Numbered from the stretch's first letter, positions 15,708 to 24,676 are shown. The stretch is 40,142 nucleotides of DNA from Chryseosolibacter sp049791675 (GCA_049791675.1 JBARAD010000226.1:1-40142), one strand, 5' to 3'. The notes: a model not told the origin generated them from the sequence alone. Numbers and translations: made by a program.

Positions 15708-15830
15708 AGCGGTGGCTCTTTATTCGATACCTGGTTTTTCCGCAAAGGTTTCACAGAAGCAGCGGAAAATTTTGCGGAGTCGAATCATAATAGGAGACTA
15801 ATAATCTAAGGATACGTTGCATATCATGGC

Positions 15831-15857
15831 TTGTTTTTTTATTTAGCCGTACATTTG
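15831..15857 (+). promoter_or_regulatory. Bacteroidota promoter of the Rieske oxygenase gene
   Basis: TTG (15831-15833) and a perfect TAnnTTTG box, TACATTTG (15850-15857), match the -33/-7 consensus of the Bacteroidota primary sigma factor with a slightly short spacer. They place the transcript start near 15864 and rule out the TTG at 15831 as a start codon. Confidence 0.55.
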
Positions 15858-15875
15858 GAAGCAAGAATGGAAAGA

Positions 15876-17096
15876 ATGGATACAATGCACGAGGATATAC
15901 AGTGGCTTAAAGATCTGATGGAAGGTCAGAAACCGAATTTCAGTCTGGCACAACCCTTTTATACTTCCCCCGAAGTGTTCGGATTTGAATGGGAGCATAT
16001 CTGGAAAAAATACTGGCTGTTCGCGGGTTCTACTGCTGAAATTCCGAACCCGGGAGATTACTTTACCTTTTCCGCGGGGAAAGATTCTCTGATCATTATT
16101 CGTGGCGACAAAGGAGAAGTATTCGCCCACTATAATACGTGCAGGCATCGCGGTTCTTTGATATGCCTGGAGGAAAGGGGGCACTCCCCCAAACTGATGT
16201 GTCCCTACCACCAGTGGGTGTATGACAAAAACGGTTCGCTGCTAAAGGCGCGTCTGATGCCAGATGATTTTGACCGGAGCACGTATGGATTGCACCCTGC
16301 CCAGGTGAAGGTTGCAGGCGGTTTTATTTTCATCTCGCTGGCACAGGATCCACCGGATTTCGAGAAGGTGATCAGCGATTATGAGCCCTTCCTGAAACCG
16401 TATAAGATCGATACGGCAAAGGTGGCCTTCAAAAAGCGCTATGAACTGCGCACGAACTGGAAGCTGATAGCAGAAAACTTTCGTGAATGCTACCATTGCG
16501 GTCCTGCGCATCCTGAATACTGCAGTGCAGTGATTGGTGCCAACCTCAGGGAATCCTCAGAGACGGTTTTAAACGAACGCCGGCTGGATTGGAAAAAGAA
16601 GGGACTTGCGGTTGACAACATTGATTTCAGGAACGGATCATTTCACTTTGCTGTCCGGTATCCCCTGCGGCCGGGTATTCAGAGTTATAGCCTGGATGGA
16701 AAACCTGCAGTCATCCCCATGGGCGATCACCGCGATTTTGATGCCGGTGTCGTAGGATTGGTGGTATACCCGAACTTCTGGATGGATGCCGTCAGCGACT
16801 ACATGTGGACGATGCGCCTGACACCTGTCAGCGCGTCTAAAACTTTTGTGGACCTCACCTGGCTGGTGGATAAGAATGCCGTCGAAGGCAGGGATTACAC
16901 AGTGGAGCGCCTCGTTGAATTCTGGAGAATCACAGGGGAACAGGACTGGCGATTGTGCGAGAACAATTTCAAGGGTGTTGAATCGAGCCATTATGAACCA
17001 GGTCCTTATGCGCCACCGGAAGCGGAGGTTGCGGGCTTTATTCACTGGTATCTTGACCGGCTGCGCGACGGCATCGCATCTCCGGTGCCGGCTTAG
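15876..17096 (+). CDS. Rieske non-haem iron oxygenase, GbcA/choline-monooxygenase type
   Basis: ATGs at 15867, 15876 and 15885 are all possible; I use 15876 because the promoter predicts a transcript start near 15864. The 406-residue protein holds a Rieske cluster (Cys-89, His-91, Cys-109, His-112 in NTCRHRG and CPYHQWVY) and a catalytic domain with Fe ligands His-207 and His-212 in ENFRECYHCGPAHPEY. The third ligand is probably the Asp of GEQDW. The residue linking the two sites is Glu-204 instead of the usual Asp, as known for carnitine, choline and glycine-betaine oxygenases. The C-terminal run QDWRLCENN...YEPGPYAP is also typical of that group. It probably N-demethylates or hydroxylates a quaternary amine. 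No reductase gene is adjacent. The 3' end overlaps the convergent transporter gene by 4 bp. Confidence 0.85.
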   Translation: MDTMHEDIQWLKDLMEGQKPNFSLAQPFYTSPEVFGFEWEHIWKKYWLFAGSTAEIPNPGDYFTFSAGKDSLIIIRGDKGEVFAHYNTCRHRGSLICLEERGHSPKLMCPYHQWVYDKNGSLLKARLMPDDFDRSTYGLHPAQVKVAGGFIFISLAQDPPDFEKVISDYEPFLKPYKIDTAKVAFKKRYELRTNWKLIAENFRECYHCGPAHPEYCSAVIGANLRESSETVLNERRLDWKKKGLAVDNIDFRNGSFHFAVRYPLRPGIQSYSLDGKPAVIPMGDHRDFDAGVVGLVVYPNFWMDAVSDYMWTMRLTPVSASKTFVDLTWLVDKNAVEGRDYTVERLVEFWRITGEQDWRLCENNFKGVESSHYEPGPYAPPEAEVAGFIHWYLDRLRDGIASPVPA

Positions 17097-18283
17097 CGGC
17101 CAGCTTCATTCAACTGTGTATGGCTGACTGCCAGTGATTTCCCTTTTAAAAAAAGCCACATCCATATTCCTACCGCGGTGACGATGAAGGCGTTCAGCAG
17201 GAAGATATCTGAGATACTGAGCCTGAGATCATACAGGTATCCGGTCCAGAAATTACCGGCAATGGCTCCGATCCCAAAGTAAGCGGCATAAAGAAGTGAT
17301 TGTCCGGTGGCGCGCCAATCCTCCTCGACCAGCTTGTTCACACTTTCGACACAGACTACCCAGAATAACGACCACGATATTCCGTGCAGAACTTCAATGG
17401 CAATGGCCGCCTGAGGATCCTGCACTACTGTGTAGAGGAATAAGCGCAGCGCCGTGGCGAAGACGGTTACCACGAGCGTGATTTTTATTCCTAATCTTCC
17501 GATGATTCTGGCGGAAAAATAAAAGAATGGCAGCTCGCACAGGCCCTGGAAGGAAAGACCCAATCCTACCAATGAAGCAGAGGCGCCGTTTTCTTTCATG
17601 TAGATAGAATAAAAATTCCAGATGGTAGTGGCGCCTGCCGAGACGAGGAAAACCGCGACGAGAAGAAAGATCAATGTCTTGTTTCTGAACACTCCGCTGA
17701 TATTCTTAAAAGAAAGCGTATCCATGCCGGACAACCTTTCCCGGTCTTTTCCCAGCGACAGGCTGAAAATAAAAGCGAGTAACAAACTGACAGAAGAAAA
17801 AGCGAAGATTACAGTCGTATCGATTGTGTCAATATAATGACCGACGAAAACGCCTGTAGCCGCCCACCCTGCCGCGCCGGCGATGCGCAGTGAACCGTAG
17901 GAAAATTTGGGATCGCGTTGCGCAAGATTCAGGGAAAGGCTATCGAGCAGGGGTTGAAGCGTATTGTAAAAGAAGGCCATGAATATCGTGGCAAAGAAGA
18001 TGAAGACAAAACTTCCGTGCAGGAGAAACAACGCAAATCCGACGGAAGCAAAGAACGCCGAGAACCGGAGACATTTCTTATAGCCCAGCCGGTCGGCCAG
18101 GAGTCCGTAGAATGGTTGAACCAGGAACATCATGAAAGGCGTAATGCTCAATACGATACCAATCTCGATTCCCGATAACCCCTGATGTTTCAGGTAATCG
18201 GCAAAAATCGGCAGCCACGATGCTGTGCAGCTGAAAACCAGGAAATACAATAACCGGAGTCTGTTGGCCTCACTTATCTTCAT
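17093..18283 (-). CDS. Major facilitator superfamily transporter
   Basis: The 396-residue protein has about twelve membrane helices. The cytoplasmic loop GLLADRLGYKK (about 60-70) is the MFS signature between helices 2 and 3. The overall pattern (SLRIAGAAGWAATGVFVG, and a C-half with WSLFWVVCVESVN) fits the LacY/nucleoside-symporter-like MFS_1_like group, including HcaT and NupG relatives. Its start overlaps the nagB stop region by 14 bp, so the two are translated from one mRNA. A substrate related to amino sugars, such as glucosamine or an oligosaccharide, is the natural guess but is inferred only from that pairing. Confidence 0.88.
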   Translation of the reverse strand: MKISEANRLRLLYFLVFSCTASWLPIFADYLKHQGLSGIEIGIVLSITPFMMFLVQPFYGLLADRLGYKKCLRFSAFFASVGFALFLLHGSFVFIFFATIFMAFFYNTLQPLLDSLSLNLAQRDPKFSYGSLRIAGAAGWAATGVFVGHYIDTIDTTVIFAFSSVSLLLAFIFSLSLGKDRERLSGMDTLSFKNISGVFRNKTLIFLLVAVFLVSAGATTIWNFYSIYMKENGASASLVGLGLSFQGLCELPFFYFSARIIGRLGIKITLVVTVFATALRLFLYTVVQDPQAAIAIEVLHGISWSLFWVVCVESVNKLVEEDWRATGQSLLYAAYFGIGAIAGNFWTGYLYDLRLSISDIFLLNAFIVTAVGIWMWLFLKGKSLAVSHTQLNEAGR

Positions 18284-19028
18284 TGTGAGCTTGCTGAATA
18301 GAAGTCCGGAGCAGAGTGGCGGCTTCCCGGTCGAGCATGACGATTCCCTTCGGATGATTCCGGATCACACTGGCGGGAATTTCAGACGAGACAGTATCTT
18401 CAAGTGCAGCGCGCATGATAGAGGCTTTCTTTAATCCGCTGGCCATCACGATCGCTTTTCCACTTTCCGCCAGATGCTGCAATCCGAGGGTTATACCTTC
18501 CTGTAACGGTGTTGATTGCTTAAAATACTTTTGTCCCACGGACCGCGTCGTGTCATCCAGTTTAATGACATGGGCATAGAGGTTGAAGGGTACGCCGGGT
18601 TCATTGAATCCGATGTGTCCATTCATTCCGACGCCGACAAGCATCAGGTCAATGCCGCCCTTCTTCCGGATGACCGCATCCATTGTATCGCACTCAGCCT
18701 TAAGATCGGTCGCCAACGCATCAAACAGGTGAATTTGCGCGCTGCGGATTCCAAGCGGCGCAAAGAGGTTATGGTGCAAAAAATAATGACAGCTCCCTTC
18801 ATTTTCCGGGGGAATTCCCACCCACTCATCCAAGCCGATAAAAGTGCATTTTGAAAAATCAACTTTTTCAGCTTTGGCTTTCTGGGCTGTGAGTGAGAAT
18901 GCAAGCCTGGGTGTATCCCCTGCGGCAAGACAAAGAACGGAATCAGGTTTATTTTTTATTTGGGAAATGATTTCGTCCGCAACGTCCAGTGACAGTGCGT
19001 GATAATCTCCGTAAGCTTTTACAATCAT
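18270..19028 (-). CDS. nagB: Glucosamine-6-phosphate deaminase
   Basis: The 252-residue protein belongs to the NagB/6-phosphogluconolactonase superfamily. CLAAGDTPRLAF binds the phosphate, FIGLDEWVG contains the catalytic Asp, and GVGMNGHIGFNEPG carries the catalytic His and Glu. The residue before the glycine-histidine pair is Asn instead of the Asp of the E. coli enzyme, and the length is shorter than the allosteric E. coli form; both features match the monomeric Bacillus-type enzymes. It converts glucosamine 6-phosphate to fructose 6-phosphate and ammonia in amino-sugar catabolism. It overlaps the MFS gene by 14 bp. No nagA or kinase gene is adjacent. A chitinase-like gene lies about 14 kb away. 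Confidence 0.88.
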   Translation of the reverse strand: MIVKAYGDYHALSLDVADEIISQIKNKPDSVLCLAAGDTPRLAFSLTAQKAKAEKVDFSKCTFIGLDEWVGIPPENEGSCHYFLHHNLFAPLGIRSAQIHLFDALATDLKAECDTMDAVIRKKGGIDLMLVGVGMNGHIGFNEPGVPFNLYAHVIKLDDTTRSVGQKYFKQSTPLQEGITLGLQHLAESGKAIVMASGLKKASIMRAALEDTVSSEIPASVIRNHPKGIVMLDREAATLLRTSIQQAHNEDK

Positions 19029-19078
19029 CAGGAGGACGTTTATATGCGAGGTTAAATATGAAAAAATAGCATTGCACT

Positions 19079-20812
19079 TCAGCGTTGGGATATGCGGGTA
19101 GCTGTCTGGATCAACCGGTACACCTTTCCGTCCTGTTTGCTGAAGAAATAGACCTCACCCTGGTGGTCTTTACCGAACCGCAGGTCCACACGCTGGCTTC
19201 CGCAAAGTTCTGCCGTGGTGGCAGGTTTGCCATTCAAGGTTATTTTCCATTCCCTGATGGTTGCCATGCTTCCGGGTTTTACTTCCGCCAGGTCCAGGTA
19301 ATACAACCGCCCGTTGTTCATATCGCCGAAAAGATATTTTCCTTTGAGCTCCGGCACGGTGGAACCGGTGTATTCGAATCCGCCGGTGACGGCCAACCCT
19401 TCATCGTGGTCGTATTGTGCGGCGGGATAGGTGATGTTTGCTTCAGCATCGTTTTCGGGAAGCGGATAGACTTTGTTGATATCCCCCTGCGGGTTTACAA
19501 GGAACGTACCTTCGCGTATAGCCCAGCCGTAGTTGTGTCCGGGCTGGATCAGATTGACAGATTCGATCTTCGCCTGTCCGACGTTGCTTGCGAGCATCTG
19601 GTTGGAAAGCGTCCAGGTGATGCGGTGCGGATTGCGGAAACCATAGGCATACACCTCTTTGACGACCTGGTCATTGGCCTTGTTTACAAAAGGATTCGAT
19701 GATGGAATACCATATTGTTTGTTTTTGCTGTTATTGCCGCGCGGGTCGATGCGGAAAATACTGCCCCAGGGCTTTTCGATGCTTTGTACAAGGAACGGAT
19801 AACCGGATTGTACAGAAGCGCCATCACCGATCCCGATGTACAGCAATCCATAATCTTCACCGCCCGGTTTCGCGTTCGGATTAAAAGTCAGTTCCTGGAC
19901 ACCGTGCATGCCGGTGACCATATCGATCCGGAACAGTTCGCGGCTGCTGGCCTTCAACGGAAAGGCTGCGGGCTGATCCGTTTTCCATTCGGAGATTACC
20001 CACTGAAGGGCAACGGGAATGGAATCCGCGTAATGAAAATCCGCTTTGGATGTTCCCGCTGGTTCGGTATGGCTCGTATAGAGCAATCCGTTTTTGAGGA
20101 ATTCGGGATGAAAGGCAAAACTTCCAAACCCCGTCGCAAGTCCGGGTTGGTCGATGAATCTGGGTTTGAGCGCCGCCATGTCCATGTAGACGCGTGGCTC
20201 ATGATTTTGCAGTTCGTATAATTTTCCGCGGATGTCCACCACGAACAACCTGTCTGAGCCAGGCATGTAATCCAGTTTCGTGATCCGGGTTTTCATTCCT
20301 TTTTCGGCGGATTGGGGAATCTGTGTGATCAGTTCAACGCCTGCCACCAGCGATGATTGTTGAATGCCTTCCGGGATGGGATCCGCCAGTTCTTCTGCTC
20401 CGCCCCCGGCGATCGGTGATTCGGGAGCTTTCTGCGTATGCAGGTAGGCGACAATTTCAGTGAGTTCCTCATCCGTATAGTGCGCGAAGCCGGGCATGAG
20501 GGTCTTGTATCTCGCAAATAACTTTTGGCCGCGGTCGTCACCGGATTCAACGACGGCTTTGGGGTTTTTAATGAAATCTTTGATCCAGTCGGAAGAAACG
20601 GTGCGGGTAATTCCTCCCAGTTGTGGGCCGATGCCATCCTGCCGGAAGTTGTGGCATGCGCTGCAGTTCTGTGTAAAGGCGAGTTGACCTTTTGCAATGG
20701 CAACGGAATCCGTCGGGATATCGCCGTATTCTGATTTCGTATGACAGGAAGTTAAAAACAAGAAAACGGCGGATAAAAAAATCAATGGAGTTCGCAGCAG
20801 TTTCTTTTCCAT
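19079..20812 (-). CDS. Cytochrome c - sugar dehydrogenase (GSDH-type) lipoprotein
   Basis: The 577-residue protein starts with a lipoprotein signal (FLSAVFLFLTSC). A class I cytochrome c domain (about 35-130) has the haem site CSACH (50-54) and a likely axial Met in TLMPGF. It is followed by a six-bladed propeller of the glucose/sorbosone dehydrogenase type (about 165-570), recognisable by GMHGVQELTFNPN, YGFRNPHRITW and GHNYGWAIREG. Such enzymes oxidise sugars, usually with PQQ, and here electrons could pass directly to the attached cytochrome at the membrane face. PQQ synthesis genes are not in the window. It stands alone, has its own -7 promoter element and is divergent from the ABC-F gene. 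Confidence 0.88.
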   Translation of the reverse strand: MEKKLLRTPLIFLSAVFLFLTSCHTKSEYGDIPTDSVAIAKGQLAFTQNCSACHNFRQDGIGPQLGGITRTVSSDWIKDFIKNPKAVVESGDDRGQKLFARYKTLMPGFAHYTDEELTEIVAYLHTQKAPESPIAGGGAEELADPIPEGIQQSSLVAGVELITQIPQSAEKGMKTRITKLDYMPGSDRLFVVDIRGKLYELQNHEPRVYMDMAALKPRFIDQPGLATGFGSFAFHPEFLKNGLLYTSHTEPAGTSKADFHYADSIPVALQWVISEWKTDQPAAFPLKASSRELFRIDMVTGMHGVQELTFNPNAKPGGEDYGLLYIGIGDGASVQSGYPFLVQSIEKPWGSIFRIDPRGNNSKNKQYGIPSSNPFVNKANDQVVKEVYAYGFRNPHRITWTLSNQMLASNVGQAKIESVNLIQPGHNYGWAIREGTFLVNPQGDINKVYPLPENDAEANITYPAAQYDHDEGLAVTGGFEYTGSTVPELKGKYLFGDMNNGRLYYLDLAEVKPGSMATIREWKITLNGKPATTAELCGSQRVDLRFGKDHQGEVYFFSKQDGKVYRLIQTATRISQR

Positions 20813-20837
20813 TCTCTTATGCGGGGGTAAGTTTCAT

Positions 20838-20845
20838 CAAATCTA
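20838..20845 (-). promoter_or_regulatory. -7 promoter element of the cytochrome c-dehydrogenase gene
   Basis: On the minus strand, TAGATTTG is a perfect TAnnTTTG box ending 25 bp before the ATG at 20812. No good -33 TTG is visible; TTTC lies at about the right distance. Confidence 0.5.
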
Positions 20846-21009
20846 AAACTTATAACGATCGAAAGAAACCAGGTATTTGGGATATTTTACAGCATTCCGG
20901 CGCAGGTGGTGAATGGCGGGGGGTGTGGGGCGAGTGGTTGAATAAGATCGCGCAGTTGGAGTTTTGCCAATAATCCCCACATCCGATCAGTCGGAATCAA
21001 AATCCTGAT

Positions 21010-21017
21010 TATCTTTG
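21010..21017 (+). promoter_or_regulatory. -7 promoter element of the ABC-F gene
   Basis: TATCTTTG is a perfect TAnnTTTG box 19 bp upstream of the ATG at 21037. No -33 TTG is at normal spacing. This and the element at 20838-20845 make the 224-bp gap a divergent promoter region. Confidence 0.5.
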
Positions 21018-21036
21018 CCCCCTTATTTTAAAACCA

Positions 21037-22674
21037 ATGATTTCAGTTGACAACGTGACGGTGGAGTTCAATGGCTCCGCACTCTTCAGTGACATTACCT
21101 TCAACATTAACGACAATGACCGGATTGCCCTCATGGGCAAGAACGGAGCGGGAAAATCGACCCTCCTGAAGATTATAGCCGGTGTGAATAAACCTACCCG
21201 GGGTAAAATTTCTGCGCCTAAGGACGCCGTTATCGCCTATCTGCCCCAGCACCTTCTGACGGAAGATACCGCTACCGTTTTCGAGGAAGCCTCCAAGGCC
21301 TTCTCGAAGATCCTCAACATGAAAAAGCAGATCGACGACCTCAACCACCAACTGGAAACACGCACCGACTATGAATCCGACGCGTATGCCAGGATCATCG
21401 AGGAGGTATCGGAGCTCAGCGAAAAATATTACTCCATCGAGGAGATCAACTTCGACGCGGAGGTAGAAAAAACCCTGATGGGACTTGGATTCCTGCGGTC
21501 GGATTTCACCCGCCCCACCAGCGAATTCAGCGGTGGCTGGCGCATGCGTATCGAACTCGCCAAAATACTGCTGCAAAAACCCGATCTCATCCTGCTGGAT
21601 GAGCCCACCAACCACATGGATATTGAATCCATACAGTGGCTGGAGGATTTCCTCATCAACAATGCCAGGGCCGTGATCGTGATCAGTCACGACAAAACGT
21701 TTGTCGATAATCTCACCAACCGCACCATCGAGGTAACCATGGGGCGCATCTATGATTACAAGACGAATTACACCCATTACCTTCAATTGAGGAAGGAAAG
21801 GCGCGAACAACAGCAAAAACAATTCGACGACCAGGCGAAACAGATCGCTGACATCGAACAGTTCATCGAAAGATTCAAAGGAACATATTCGAAGACGCTC
21901 CAGGTGCAGTCGCGCGTCAAGATGCTGGAGAAGATCGAGATCGTTGAGGTGGATGAAGTGGATTCTTCTGCGCTGAACCTGAAGTTCCCTCCTGCCCCCC
22001 GTTCGGGGAATTATCCCGTGATCATTGAAGGGCTCACCAAAAAATACGGCGACCACACGGTGTTTAATGATGTGTCGCTTACCATTGCCCGCGGAGAACG
22101 CATTGCCTTTATTGGTAAAAACGGCGAGGGTAAATCCACGCTTGTAAAAGCCATCATGGGCGAGATCGATTATGATGGAAAAGTTCAGCTCGGACACAAT
22201 TCACTTATCGGATACTTCGCGCAGAACCAGGCGTCGTTGCTCGACGGTGAACTGACTGTGTTCCAGACGATCGATTACATTGCTGTCGGCGATATCCGCA
22301 CGAAGATCCGCGATATCCTGGGCGCCTTCATGTTCGGCGGCGATTCCATCGACAAAAAAGTGAAGATGCTGTCAGGTGGTGAAAGAACACGCCTCGCGAT
22401 GATCAAGCTATTGCTGCAACCTGTAAACCTGCTGATCCTCGACGAGCCGACCAACCATCTCGATATCAAAACAAAAGATATTCTGAAGGATGCCCTCAGA
22501 GCCTTCGATGGCACGATGATACTCGTTTCACACGACCGCGATTTCCTCGACGGCCTGGCAACCAAAGTTTTCGAATTCGGCAACAAGCGCGTCAAGGAAC
22601 ATTTCGAAGATATCAATGGATTCCTGAGAAATAAAAAGATTGAGAATCTGAAAGAGGTGGAGCGGACGAAGTAG
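21037..22674 (+). CDS. ABC-F family ATPase (ribosome-associated type)
   Basis: The 545-residue protein has two ABC domains in one chain and no membrane segment. The first has Walker A GKNGAGKS, signature FSGGWRMR and Walker B LILLDEPTNHMD; the second has GKNGEGKS, LSGGERTR and LLILDEPTNHLD. Between them is the helical P-site-tRNA interaction linker with the charged stretch KERREQQQKQFDDQAKQ. This layout is that of ABC-F translation factors (Uup, EttA, YbiT and resistance proteins), which bind the ribosomal E site and relieve stalled translation. Length and motifs best fit the YbiT-like branch, but sequence alone does not separate a housekeeping from an antibiotic-protection role. It has its own -7 element, and a heptamer array follows its stop. 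Confidence 0.93.
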   Translation: MISVDNVTVEFNGSALFSDITFNINDNDRIALMGKNGAGKSTLLKIIAGVNKPTRGKISAPKDAVIAYLPQHLLTEDTATVFEEASKAFSKILNMKKQIDDLNHQLETRTDYESDAYARIIEEVSELSEKYYSIEEINFDAEVEKTLMGLGFLRSDFTRPTSEFSGGWRMRIELAKILLQKPDLILLDEPTNHMDIESIQWLEDFLINNARAVIVISHDKTFVDNLTNRTIEVTMGRIYDYKTNYTHYLQLRKERREQQQKQFDDQAKQIADIEQFIERFKGTYSKTLQVQSRVKMLEKIEIVEVDEVDSSALNLKFPPAPRSGNYPVIIEGLTKKYGDHTVFNDVSLTIARGERIAFIGKNGEGKSTLVKAIMGEIDYDGKVQLGHNSLIGYFAQNQASLLDGELTVFQTIDYIAVGDIRTKIRDILGAFMFGGDSIDKKVKMLSGGERTRLAMIKLLLQPVNLLILDEPTNHLDIKTKDILKDALRAFDGTMILVSHDRDFLDGLATKVFEFGNKRVKEHFEDINGFLRNKKIENLKEVERTK

Positions 22675-22686
22675 ATGACCGACGAC

Positions 22687-22735
22687 GGTCCACAGACCAC
22701 AGACCACAGACCACGGTCGACGGCCCATAGTCTAC
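22687..22735. repeat. Heptamer-period array, GGTCCAC/AGACCAC family (7 units)
   Basis: Seven 7-bp units in strict phase, starting 12 bp after a stop codon: GGTCCAC, AGACCAC three times, GGTCGAC, GGCCCAT, AGTCTAC. The three central copies are identical. Confidence 0.9.
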
Positions 22736-22832
22736 ATCGGGATGGACAGACAGGTCAAAAAATGGTGCAGCTTGAACCTGATTTATCCCCTGATCGTTTT
22801 CGCGGGTCCGCAGTATTTCCGAACTTTGATCC

Positions 22833-23423
22833 ATGGCACATGACCGGTTTGAGCAGGCAATGGCGGCTTTCGATGCGTATCATCAGAAAGATCCGAACAC
22901 AGAAATGGTGGATGGAAAGTCTTTGCCTGGCGAATTATTGTACGCCCAGCGCATAACCACCCGGTTGGCGGATGTCGCGCCCGACGCCGGCGAGGCTGTT
23001 CGACTTGCGGCGCGGTGTCAGCACATCGGTCGCTGGGAGATCCCCAGGGAAAAGTACCCGATGGACAGAAAAGGATATTTGCAGTGGCGTAATGAAGAGA
23101 AAGCACACCATGCGCGTATTGCCGAAAAGATCCTGTCAGTTTGCGGGTATGATCAGGCGGTCATCGATAAGGTGAAGTTGCTTGTCCTTAAGAAGGAGCT
23201 CTATTCCAATGAGGACACGCAATTACTGGAGGACGTGGTATGTCTGGTCTTCGTCGAACATTACCTGGAGGCGTTCGCCGCAAAACACGACGATGATAAG
23301 GTGGTCGATATTCTGCAAAAGACAATGAAGAAAATGAGCGCTGCCGGAAAGCATGCCCTGACACAGCTTAAGCTTTCCCCAAAAATTCTCGGATTGATCA
23401 AACGCGCGACATCTTCTTCCTGA
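22833..23423 (+). CDS. DUF4202 family protein
   Basis: The 196-residue soluble, mostly helical protein matches the DUF4202 pattern: an N-terminal FDAYHQKDPN, then AARCQHIGRWEIPREKYPMDRKGYLQWR, and a central VxKVKLLVLKKELYSNEDTQLLEDVVCLVFVEHYLEAF. The His and Asp/Glu spacing recalls HD-type helical folds, but a metal site is not proven and no activity is known to me. It starts at ATG 22833 after an intergenic heptamer array and is followed by about 220 bp before the FecR gene, so it is probably transcribed alone. Confidence 0.85.
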   Translation: MAHDRFEQAMAAFDAYHQKDPNTEMVDGKSLPGELLYAQRITTRLADVAPDAGEAVRLAARCQHIGRWEIPREKYPMDRKGYLQWRNEEKAHHARIAEKILSVCGYDQAVIDKVKLLVLKKELYSNEDTQLLEDVVCLVFVEHYLEAFAAKHDDDKVVDILQKTMKKMSAAGKHALTQLKLSPKILGLIKRATSSS

Positions 23424-23644
23424 TGCTGGTGCAGGGCTCCGGATCCTCAGCAGGTACTTTCTTCCGATCGGCAGTATTGATGATGTTCAAGAGTGCAGAA
23501 TTGTTGTCCGGACGCGTCAGGCCCGTGCCGGGCGTCCTGGCGAAGGCGCGATGTGGGTGCGATATCTTTCGCGGTTAAAAAAATAAGCGATTCATTTTAG
23601 GAGTAACCAGGGTTTGTGTGTTATAGCTGGATAAAAGGAAGGTA

Positions 23645-24676
23645 ATGGCTCCAAAGGACCTGGATAAACTGATTGAAAAATACCTGGATGGGAAGTGCAC
23701 GGAGGAAGAATGTGCCTTTATAGACTCATGGTATGCTGCCTTGGGAAAACATCCTGATCTGGCGCAATCTTCAGAGAACGATCAAAATATCGCTTCCGCC
23801 GGTGAAAGGATTTTGCGGAAGGTGCACAGTCACACACAACCTCCTGTAGTTGATGAATATCGGGAAACAAAGTCAAGGTCTCTGTTCTGGCGATATACGG
23901 GAATTGCAGCCTCTATTCTCCTGATGCTTGCCACGGCTTTTTTTTATATCCTTCCGGGAGCGGGTACAACGGATGCTGTTGTGCCGCAAAGCCCCTCACC
24001 TGAATTCACTTTTCTTGAAAACACCACCGGCGCAACCCGTCGCGTGATATTACCGGATGGAAGCATCGTTGCAATGTCTCCGGCGAGCAAGATCCGTTTT
24101 TCCAACAATAGTCAGTCGTCTTCACGTGAATTATTTCTGGAGGGCGAGGCTTATTTTGATGTGGCCCACAATAATGAGCGCCCGTTTTATGTTTATGCTG
24201 ATAACATTGTCACGAGGGTGCTGGGTACCAGTTTCATCGTCCGGGCTATGGGCCACGACGAAAAGGTGACTGTTTCGGTAAAGACGGGAAAGGTAACGGT
24301 TTATACAAGGACGGCCACACATAAGAAAACCGTGCTGGTCCCGAATCAGGAGGCGGTGTACGACCGCCGGACGGACCTTGTCGCCACGCAGGCGGTGCCG
24401 GACAAACAGATTCAGGAACAGAAGAAGGCTTATACGGAAATGAGCTTTGAAGAGACGCCGGTGCCGGAAGTCCTTGCCGTGCTGACGAAGGCATACGACA
24501 TTGATATCGTCTTTCAGGAAGATATACTTTCCGGATGTGTGCTGACCTCAAGCTTTTTTGAGGAAGGTTTGTACGACCGGATTGATGTAATCTGCACCGC
24601 GATTGGCGCCACGTATCATATCGTGGATGCCCGGATCGTAATAGAAAGCAATGGATGTAACATTAAACCCAATTAA
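23645..24676 (+). CDS. FecR-type anti-sigma factor
   Basis: The 343-residue inner-membrane protein has a short cytoplasmic head (1-80, with LIEKYLDGKCTEEECAFIDSWY, the sigma-binding type), one membrane helix (about 84-104), a periplasmic FecR domain (about 120-230, with FLEGEAYFDVAHNNERPFYVY) and a C-terminal DUF4974/STN-like domain (about 255-340). In such systems a substrate-loaded outer-membrane SusC/FecA protein contacts the FecR domain through its STN domain, and FecR then frees an ECF sigma factor. The SusC just downstream has the matching STN domain. The sigma factor is not in its usual place before fecR; the nearest one lies after SusD. A ~220-bp gap precedes the gene. Confidence 0.9.
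   Translation: MAPKDLDKLIEKYLDGKCTEEECAFIDSWYAALGKHPDLAQSSENDQNIASAGERILRKVHSHTQPPVVDEYRETKSRSLFWRYTGIAASILLMLATAFFYILPGAGTTDAVVPQSPSPEFTFLENTTGATRRVILPDGSIVAMSPASKIRFSNNSQSSSRELFLEGEAYFDVAHNNERPFYVYADNIVTRVLGTSFIVRAMGHDEKVTVSVKTGKVTVYTRTATHKKTVLVPNQEAVYDRRTDLVATQAVPDKQIQEQKKAYTEMSFEETPVPEVLAVLTKAYDIDIVFQEDILSGCVLTSSFFEEGLYDRIDVICTAIGATYHIVDARIVIESNGCNIKPN

Noticed and set aside
21043..22197. 384-residue open frame antisense to the ABC-F gene
   Set aside because: The sense frame has full ABC-F motifs; the antisense product has no recognisable domain and is a by-product of codon bias.
22687..22735. CRISPR-like array
   Set aside because: Repeats are 7-bp units without spacers of uniform length, and no cas genes are in the window.
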